Below the pieces are notes generated by a model, which was given only the letters and a program-made list of their open reading frames with translations, had not been told where the DNA came from and did no database searches. Made by a program: the position numbers and the translations under genes. This document shows positions 8,149-13,947 of a stretch of DNA of 50,342 bases, piece after piece. Position 1 is the stretch's first letter. Every line of letters starts with the position of its first letter. The stretch covers positions 1-50,342 of the forward strand of contig JAPLVS010000044.1 in assembly GCA_026396995.1 (NCBI GenBank). The letters run 5' to 3'. The stretch is from Candidatus Iainarchaeum sp. (GTDB lineage: Archaea > Iainarchaeota > Iainarchaeia > Iainarchaeales > DTGL01).

Positions 8149-8233
8149 AAAAGACATTAATGATGGTCTTTTTTAAATGTCTTTTGATAGCTATCAAAGG
8201 ACAAATTTATACGATTACTTTTGTCCTTTGATA
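8145..8233. promoter_or_regulatory. Four-copy TATCAAARGACA inverted-repeat region (candidate operator)
   Basis: Two inverted repeats lie side by side. Arms 8145-8158 (TATCAAAAGACATT) and 8176-8189 (AATGTCTTTTGATA) are perfect complements. Arms 8192-8205 (TATCAAAGGACAAA) and 8220-8233 (TTTGTCCTTTGATA) are also perfect complements. All four copies share TATCAAARGACA, differing at one purine. The junction of the two units is itself a perfect 16-nt palindrome, TTTGATAGCTATCAAA (8183-8198). The region sits between divergent pyrH and prf1, with one edge in the pyrH promoter. A cooperative regulator binding site is the simplest reading. A transcribed double hairpin is possible but less likely, as no T-tract follows. 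Confidence 0.7.
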
Positions 8234-8266
8234 TAAGCCCGCAAATCATTAACTATAAATGCTTTC

Positions 8267-8280
8267 TGTATATAAAAATA
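8267..8280 (+). promoter_or_regulatory. TATA box of prf1
   Basis: TGTATATAAAAATA is a strong TATA match centred about 31 nt before the TTG at 8305 and about 61 nt before the ATG at 8335. A second TATA-like CTATAAATG lies near 8252. Confidence 0.5.
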
Positions 8281-8304
8281 TTTTGAAACCTCTTTTTTAA
8301 GAAA

Positions 8305-9576
8305 TTGGTTCAAAATGCACCGGAATTGTCCAAAATGGCAGTGGAAGAAGAGCAGGCAAGCGAGCTCGAGAGAACGCTTTTCGCGAAAAAAATGAAGAAG
8401 CTGAAAAGCATAAAAAAGGGTTCAGGCACAGAGCTGATTTCTGTTTACGTGCCGTACGGTGCTGACCGCTCTTCTGTGATGAACCAATTGACAGAAGAAA
8501 AAAGCCAGAGCTCGAACATAAAGGATTCGAACACAAGGAAGAACGTGCAGGGCGCGCTCAAGAAAGTGATAAACTTCCTGAAGCGAATAGATTTCAATAT
8601 TCCCAAAAAAGGGCTTGCGGTTTTTTCTGGAAATGTCTCGCAGCAGGAAGGCAAATCTGACATAAAGCTGTTCACGATAAAGCCGATAAAGAAGCTTGAG
8701 ACAAAGCTTTACTGGTGCGATTCAGAATTCAACCTCAAGCCATTGGAGGCAATGGCAAGGCCGACAGAGGTTTACGGCCTGCTGACCATCGACAAGAATG
8801 AGGCAACAGTCGCGCTGCTGTCAGGCAAAAAATACGAAATCATCGGCCAGTTCAAGAGCAGGGTTGCAGGCAAGTTCAGGGCAGGAGGGCAGTCTGCGAA
8901 AAGGTTCGAGCACTTAAGGCACGAGGCAGAGCACAATTTTTACGTCAAAATCAGCGAGAAAATGAACGAGATTTTCGTGAAAGATGTTGATAAGCTCAAG
9001 GGCATTGTAATCGGCGGCCCTGGAATGACCAAGGATTATTTCCTGGAGGAAGGGCTTTTGGACCACAGGATAAAGGCGAAAATAATAGGCATCGTGAACA
9101 CCTCTTACACTGACGAATCAGGGATAAGGGAATTGGTGCACAATTCCTCTGATGTTTTGAAGGAAGCCGAAGTGATAAGGGAAATGGAAATCGTGCAGGA
9201 GTTCATGCGCAACGTAATCAAGACCGGCCTTGCGGCTTACGGCGAAAAGGAAGTGCTTGAAGCGCTCCGTGCAGGCCAGGTAAAGACGCTTTTGCTCAGC
9301 GAAGAACTGGAGAAAACTGTTTTCATGCTTGAATGCCCGAAGTGCCAGTCAAGGGAGGAAAAAATCGCCAAATCCGAGTCAGAGGTCACAGGAAGGAAGT
9401 GCGCAAAATGCGGCGCTGAAATGGAGGACGCCGAGGAAATGGAATACATTGATTACCTGCAGGAAATGGCGGAAAGGATTGGCGCTGAAACGCGCATCAT
9501 CAGCACCGATACCGATGAGGGAATGCAGTTCCTGAAGGCTTTCGGCGGGATAGGCGCAATACTGCGCTACAGATGA
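8305..9576 (+). CDS. prf1: Peptide chain release factor aRF1 (NIKD variant)
   Basis: Recognises stop codons and triggers peptide release. Domain 1 (about residues 20-145) holds the decoding motifs: NIKD at 71-74, where NIKS is the usual form, and Y136-x-C138-xxx-F142 (YWCDSEF). Domain 2 holds the catalytic GGQ at 194-196 (GKFRAGGQSAKRF). Domain 3 has a minidomain zinc motif (CPKC...CAKC) near residues 346-372. At 423 residues it is full length. The start is uncertain: TTG 8305 fits the TATA box, while ATG 8335 would remove ten residues; no SD is seen for either. The stop overlaps an ATG at 9573 of truD, so the two genes are probably one operon. The Ser-to-Asp change in NIKS is the notable feature. 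Confidence 0.95.
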   Translation: MVQNAPELSKMAVEEEQASELERTLFAKKMKKLKSIKKGSGTELISVYVPYGADRSSVMNQLTEEKSQSSNIKDSNTRKNVQGALKKVINFLKRIDFNIPKKGLAVFSGNVSQQEGKSDIKLFTIKPIKKLETKLYWCDSEFNLKPLEAMARPTEVYGLLTIDKNEATVALLSGKKYEIIGQFKSRVAGKFRAGGQSAKRFEHLRHEAEHNFYVKISEKMNEIFVKDVDKLKGIVIGGPGMTKDYFLEEGLLDHRIKAKIIGIVNTSYTDESGIRELVHNSSDVLKEAEVIREMEIVQEFMRNVIKTGLAAYGEKEVLEALRAGQVKTLLLSEELEKTVFMLECPKCQSREEKIAKSESEVTGRKCAKCGAEMEDAEEMEYIDYLQEMAERIGAETRIISTDTDEGMQFLKAFGGIGAILRYR

Positions 9577-9599
9577 CCTGGCCTGAGGAAATGGTTTTT

Positions 9600-10859
9600 A
9601 TGGGAAAAGAAGCGTTTTATTATACGAAATGCCCTGGCATCGGGGGGCAAATCAAAAGGCTTTACACTGATTTTGTGGTCGAAGAAATCCTGAATGATGG
9701 AGGAATTTGCGAGGCAAAAGCCTTCCTTTCAGGGGAAACCTCATACGAGCAGCTGAAAATACCTGAAAAGCCTGCAGGCAAGGATTACCTGCACTTAGAC
9801 CTTGAAAAAATAAACAAGGATTTGCATTCGGTGATAAAGCAAATGTCAAGGTTTTTGCAGGCAAGCGGGAAAAGGATAGGGTATGCTGGAATCAAGGACA
9901 AGCGCGCTGTGACCTGCCAGAGAATCAGCATATGGAATCCCGACGTGAAGCTTGTGGAAAACTTCCATCCGGGCGGGATAAGATTAAGGAATGCGGAATG
10001 GAGCAATGAAAAAATAGATTTGGGCATGCACAAGGGGAACAGGTTCACGCTGACAATAAGGGATATCGGCCTTGAAAAAGATGAAGCCGAAAAAAGGGTT
10101 CTGGACTGCTTTAAGGAAATGGAGGGCGGCATTGCGAATTTTTTCGGCGAGCAGAGGTTCGGCGGCATCCGCGCTGTAAGCCATCTTGTCGGAAAGGAAA
10201 TCGTGAAGGGAAACCTGGAGAATGCCGCAATGCTTTATCTTGCGGCAGGAAGCGAAGGCGAGGAACCCGAAGTGAAGGAGGCAAGGGCAAATCTTGCGAA
10301 AACAATGGATTTCCGCGCCGCGCTCAAGGCATTCCCGCAAAAATACAGGTATGAAAGGGCAATGCTGAACGCATTGTGCCATGACCCCAAGGATTTTGCT
10401 GCCGCACTGCAGGCAATCCCTTTAAGGCTCAGGTTTTTGTTCACGCACGCTTTCCAGTCCCATCTTTATAATGAAATCCTGAGGGAAAGGATAAGGCAGG
10501 GCATCGGTTTCAAGGCGCTGGAAGGCGAACCGCAGGAGGGCGGCATTGCATTGGGTCTCCTTGCAGGCTATGAGTCAAGCTTTTCCCCTGGAAAGGTCGG
10601 GGAAATCGAAAGGGCAGTGATGGGAAAAGAGGATGTTTCATTTGCGGATTTCAAGCTTGAAAAATTGGAGGAGTGCTCGAGCAGGGGTGCCAGGCGGAAA
10701 ATAATGATTGTGCCTGAAAAACTGTGCCTGCTTGAAACCGGCGATGACAATGTATTCAAAGGGAAGCGCTTCTGCACTGTTTCTTTCGACCTTGGAAAAG
10801 GCGCTTATGCGACAGTTGTATTGAATGAAATCCTGAAAAACCCTGAAGCGATTCCCTGA
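9600..10859 (+). CDS. truD: tRNA pseudouridine synthase TruD
   Basis: Isomerises uridine in tRNA (position 13 in the bacterial family; Pus7-like roles in archaea and eukaryotes). The family signature GYAGIKDKRAVTCQ carries the catalytic Asp at about residue 100, and the later FFGEQRFGG, AFQSHLYNEIL and RKIMIVPE motifs are in order. Three in-frame starts exist: 9573 (ATGA overlap with prf1), 9591 and 9600. I favour 9600, because family members begin about 20 residues before the conserved YTDFVVEEI-like segment and GAGG (9585-9588) lies 11 nt upstream. Coupling to prf1 through the overlap remains possible and would add nine residues. Confidence 0.93.
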   Translation: MGKEAFYYTKCPGIGGQIKRLYTDFVVEEILNDGGICEAKAFLSGETSYEQLKIPEKPAGKDYLHLDLEKINKDLHSVIKQMSRFLQASGKRIGYAGIKDKRAVTCQRISIWNPDVKLVENFHPGGIRLRNAEWSNEKIDLGMHKGNRFTLTIRDIGLEKDEAEKRVLDCFKEMEGGIANFFGEQRFGGIRAVSHLVGKEIVKGNLENAAMLYLAAGSEGEEPEVKEARANLAKTMDFRAALKAFPQKYRYERAMLNALCHDPKDFAAALQAIPLRLRFLFTHAFQSHLYNEILRERIRQGIGFKALEGEPQEGGIALGLLAGYESSFSPGKVGEIERAVMGKEDVSFADFKLEKLEECSSRGARRKIMIVPEKLCLLETGDDNVFKGKRFCTVSFDLGKGAYATVVLNEILKNPEAIP

Positions 10860-10881
10860 ATTTCAAGGCCGGAAAACCGCG

Positions 10882-10955
10882 GAAAATCCAGATATAAATC
10901 CGGGCAGTTTCCTTAATCCGCAGTTCAAAAACAGGGCGAAAATCCAAATATAAAT
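10882..10955. repeat. 18-nt direct repeat upstream of the GPT gene
   Basis: GAAAATCCAGATATAAAT (10882-10899) and GAAAATCCAAATATAAAT (10938-10955) differ at one base and start 56 nt apart. Both contain an ATATAAAT TATA-like core. The second is placed to start a transcript near 10977, giving a short leader. This may be a duplicated promoter or a paired regulator site. Confidence 0.5.
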
Positions 10956-10989
10956 GTTTTGAATTACTTTTATAGCGTTTGGTGGACCG

Positions 10990-11943
10990 ATGGCTGGACA
11001 GGAAATGCTTGCAGCCGCTTTCTTTGCGGTTTCCTTTGTGCTTGGGCTGATAGCTGTAAAATGGGTTGCTGCAAGGAATTTCAAAAAAGGGCTTATAGGC
11101 ATAGACATCAACAAGCCAGGCCTGAAAAAGATACCGGAAAGCACAGGGCTTGCCCTCCTCCTGCCTGCATGGGTTTGCGCCCTGGCCTTTTTCGCGCTGT
11201 TCAATGACGTGAATGTGCTTTTGTGGGCGCTCATGGTTTCATGCTTTTCGCTGGTGGGATTTTTCGACGATACCAAGCCCAAATTCATTTCCGAAACAAG
11301 GAAATGGAGGTACAGGGCGCTCATCATAGCGGTTATTTCGCTCGCTTTTGCAGCGCTTTTCTTCAAAAAACCCGAGGAAATAATCCTTGCCTCGCTGTTC
11401 CTTGCAGGGATAGCGAGCTTTGAAAACACTTTTGCAGGCTTGAACGGCTGGGAGGTCGGCTCAGGCTTTATCCTTTCGGCTTTTTTTGCGCTTTTATTGT
11501 GGAACACTGCATATTTCCCGCTTGCGATTGCTTTGGGCGGCGCAATACTTGCACTGCTGTCCTGCAATGCATTCCCGGCAAAAGTGTTTCCTGGGGATTC
11601 AGGCACGCTTCTCATAGGCTCAGGCCTTGCAGGCCTGATGGTTTTGACCCAGGATTTCAGGCTCATGGCGGTGTCATTCCTTTTCTTTATCCCGCACATC
11701 ATAGATTTCACTGCAAAGCTTTTGACCAATCCGTCTGACCCAAGCCAGAGAAAAGCATTGCCTTACAGCCTGCTCCCTGGCCAGAAAATCGCTTTGCCTG
11801 CAAAAGGCAAAGGCAGCAGGAAATACGATTTTGCAAAAATACTGCTGAAAATCTTCGGGCCGATGGGCGAAAGCAGGATAGTCCTTCTCATATGGGCAAT
11901 ACTGATTGCAAACTGCTGCATTGTGTTCGTATTGCTTGCCTGA
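10990..11943 (+). CDS. GPT/MraY-family glycosyl-1-phosphate transferase
   Basis: Transfers a sugar-1-phosphate from a UDP-sugar to a polyprenyl (dolichyl) phosphate in the membrane. In archaea this starts the lipid-linked oligosaccharide for N-glycosylation of S-layer and other surface proteins. The 317-residue product has about ten hydrophobic helices. The cytoplasmic FFDDTKPK motif has the metal-binding Asp pair, FAGLNGWEVG and FPGDSGTLLIG are the family loops, and RKALPYSLLPGQK is the family's late loop. The start ATG is preceded by GGTG exactly 5 nt upstream. The exact sugar cannot be told from sequence. The S-layer gene 4 kb away is a plausible acceptor. Confidence 0.85.
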   Translation: MAGQEMLAAAFFAVSFVLGLIAVKWVAARNFKKGLIGIDINKPGLKKIPESTGLALLLPAWVCALAFFALFNDVNVLLWALMVSCFSLVGFFDDTKPKFISETRKWRYRALIIAVISLAFAALFFKKPEEIILASLFLAGIASFENTFAGLNGWEVGSGFILSAFFALLLWNTAYFPLAIALGGAILALLSCNAFPAKVFPGDSGTLLIGSGLAGLMVLTQDFRLMAVSFLFFIPHIIDFTAKLLTNPSDPSQRKALPYSLLPGQKIALPAKGKGSRKYDFAKILLKIFGPMGESRIVLLIWAILIANCCIVFVLLA

Positions 11944-12096
11944 ACCAGTCCTGCCTCAAGACATTGCAGCCTCTTGTCGGTCGTAACGCGCTTGCCGCCA
12001 TTGTGCCCATGCTGCCTGAGCCTTGCTGTAGTGGGGAAGCAAGCAGAAACACACAAGAGCTGCCTGCATTTCAACGCCATAAATTGCCTTGCAGGC

Positions 12097-13101
12097 CTAA
12101 ATCTTTGCCCTGGCAGTGCTTTTTCTTGATTTTTTCCACAAAAAATAAAATAAAAGCGATGCCACCGTAGGGAAAATCAATCTTGAGGCATCGTATATTA
12201 TCAGGACTGAGCTTATTTCTGCCACTGACAGCCTTGAGGCGCTGATTATCGGGAAGGAAAGGAATGCAAAGCCTGCGCTTTCCACGAGCAGGATGCCGCG
12301 AGGCAGGAACGGCGCCCTTTCAAGCAGGGCAAGCAGGACGAAAAGCACTGCCAGCGGCAGCGGCGAAACCCCGATTGAAAGCGCTGCAAATGCAAAGAAA
12401 AGCGAGGCAAACTCGAAAGCCCATGAAACTGCTGCAAAAAGCATTGTTGCAAGCAATGCCCTGCCTGAAAATTCCCCAAGGAACTCCGAATAATCCAGGA
12501 AATATTTTTCAAGCGGCTTCAGGAAATGGATTGTTTTCGAGAGGCTGCCGAAAAGGCGCGAAATCCTGTGCCCTGTTTTTTTGTCCAAAGGCAGCAGGAA
12601 AAGAAGCGAAGCAAGCAGCACCACAAAAAGGCCTGAAAACAGCGGGAGGGCAAGCGACGCGTCTATTGCTGCGGAAAACAGCGCAAAAGACAAAAGCAAT
12701 ACAGATACAAAGGAAAGGATGCTGAATTTTAAGCCCTTGACAATCATCGAGGCCGAAAACCCTTCGGAAAAATTGGCATTGAATTCCTCTTTCAGGAACA
12801 AGCCCCTTAAAACATCAGAGCCGAGCTGTATCGGGGTGAGGGCGCCGAAAACCGAGGCAAAGCCTGCGCCGAAAACTTTCCCAAACTGCCTTCTGCCGCG
12901 CTTCATCACAAGCAGGCACCAGCCTGAAAGCCAGGCAATTATTGAAAAAAGGAAGCATGCAAGGCTGAGAAAGAAAAATGCAAGGTTCGATGCCATGATA
13001 AGGCCGAAAGCGCCTGTGAAAAAACCGAGAGCCAGGACCGCTAGCGAAACCAGTGCGAGAACAAGGATTGCGATTGAAATGAATTTTTTGGCGTTTTCCA
13101 T
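12097..13101 (-). CDS. Flippase-like (UPF0104/AglD C-terminal type) integral membrane protein
   Basis: About eight membrane helices over 334 residues. The motif FGALTPIQLGSDVLRG near residue 85 is the hallmark of the lysylphosphatidylglycerol synthase TM / UPF0104 family, which in archaea is often linked to lipid or glycolipid transfer across the membrane. The start is set at the ATG at 13101, not the upstream in-frame one at 13140, because GGTG stands exactly 5 nt before it. The gene ends in TAG. It lies downstream of the lipoprotein gene (45 nt gap) in the same direction, so they may be cotranscribed. A role in surface glycolipid handling, with the nearby GPT gene, is inference. Between its end and the GPT gene (11944-12096) I see no recognisable feature. 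Confidence 0.75.
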   Translation of the reverse strand: MENAKKFISIAILVLALVSLAVLALGFFTGAFGLIMASNLAFFFLSLACFLFSIIAWLSGWCLLVMKRGRRQFGKVFGAGFASVFGALTPIQLGSDVLRGLFLKEEFNANFSEGFSASMIVKGLKFSILSFVSVLLLSFALFSAAIDASLALPLFSGLFVVLLASLLFLLPLDKKTGHRISRLFGSLSKTIHFLKPLEKYFLDYSEFLGEFSGRALLATMLFAAVSWAFEFASLFFAFAALSIGVSPLPLAVLFVLLALLERAPFLPRGILLVESAGFAFLSFPIISASRLSVAEISSVLIIYDASRLIFPTVASLLFYFLWKKSRKSTARAKI

Positions 13102-13146
13102 TATTCCACCGTTGCAGCCGGCTGCCGGCCGATAAGCCAAAAGCCA

Positions 13147-13791
13147 TTACTGGGTTCCTGTTTTATTGCTGTCCAGCTGCCCGAGCTTTTCCTTTGTTTT
13201 CTCCAGGATTTCAGAGGCATTAGGATACAATTGCAGGGCAAGCGAGCGCGACAATATCACGAGGTCTTCGGTGTTTTTGGCCCTGACTGTCGCCCTGCTG
13301 GAATCAAGCCAGATAACAGAGCGGCTTAAGGAAGCATCCGGGATCCTGAAAAGAATCGTGAGATTATGGTCTTCTGCAGCAAGAAAAGCCTCGCATTCAG
13401 CCCTTCCGAGCACTTCCTGCGTCTTAACATCCCCGTAATTCGTATGGCATTTGGAGATTTGCCCGCCTGAATCCTTGAAAATTATGAGTTGTATTGCATT
13501 CCTGTCATTGCCTGCAACCACCGCATAAAACGGGATGAAGGCATTGTTGAATATGTCGGCATTCTTTCCTGGCTCGCCAAGCCAGAGTTCTGCAGCAACA
13601 ACCACTTTTGGCTCAATGGAAAAGCCCCTTAACAGTTCCTTCGGCTCCCCGGCATCGGACTGGTAGAAAGCGCTTCCGGCACCCCATTCAAATGCCGGCT
13701 TTTTCTCAGGCTGGCTGCAGCCGGCAAGGGACAGTGAAATCAGCACTGCCAGGGCGACAACTGCCAAAAAAGCGGTTTTCCTGCAATCCAT
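13147..13791 (-). CDS. Predicted lipoprotein, unknown
   Basis: 214 residues beginning with a typical signal peptide and lipobox (SLSLAGC, lipid-modified Cys at 25), then a soluble extracytoplasmic domain with no motif I recognise. A GAGGGA lies 4 nt before the ATG. It is probably the first gene of an operon with the flippase-like gene. Surface anchoring is inferred from the lipobox; function is unknown. Confidence 0.7.
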   Translation of the reverse strand: MDCRKTAFLAVVALAVLISLSLAGCSQPEKKPAFEWGAGSAFYQSDAGEPKELLRGFSIEPKVVVAAELWLGEPGKNADIFNNAFIPFYAVVAGNDRNAIQLIIFKDSGGQISKCHTNYGDVKTQEVLGRAECEAFLAAEDHNLTILFRIPDASLSRSVIWLDSSRATVRAKNTEDLVILSRSLALQLYPNASEILEKTKEKLGQLDSNKTGTQ

Positions 13792-13860
13792 TCTTTCCCT
13801 CCGACCAATACAATTTGGGCAAAAACATTTTTATTCCCAGGCGCACCGGCGCCGCCCATG

Positions 13861-13934
13861 GCTGCGGAAAAAAAATAAAAAAAGAAAAAGAAGAAAAAAA
13901 AGAAAAAAGAAAAGGAAAAAAATTTCCTTTTCTT
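13861..13934 (-). terminator. S-layer gene terminator: 12-bp hairpin plus T-rich tract
   Basis: Reading the minus strand after the S-layer stop, a perfect 12-bp stem is formed by 13923-13934 and 13907-13918 (AAGAAAAGGAAA and its complement, 4-nt loop). About 45 nt that are almost all T follow (13861-13906). Poly-T tracts terminate archaeal RNA polymerase; the added hairpin resembles a bacterial-style terminator and may also protect the 3' end of an abundant mRNA. Confidence 0.6.
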
Positions 13935-13947
13935 GCTTGATGTTTAT

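Noticed and set aside
7327-8160. Plus-strand open frames opposite pyrH
   Set aside because: pyrH on the minus strand is a confident family match covering the same bases.
11944-12096. Possible structured RNA between the GPT and flippase-like genes
   Set aside because: The 153-bp convergent spacer has some GC-rich stretches, but I could not fold it into a tRNA, SRP RNA, RNase P or C/D-box pattern.
12264-13135. Plus-strand open frames of 153 and 184 codons opposite the flippase-like gene
   Set aside because: Low-complexity Lys/Ala/Ser/Pro composition, the usual shadow of a Leu/Ala/Phe-rich membrane protein; the minus-strand gene has a clear family motif and SD.
13861-13920. A-rich tract as a simple-sequence repeat or assembly artefact
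   Set aside because: It directly follows a perfect 12-bp stem after the S-layer stop on the transcribed strand, so a terminator explains it better.
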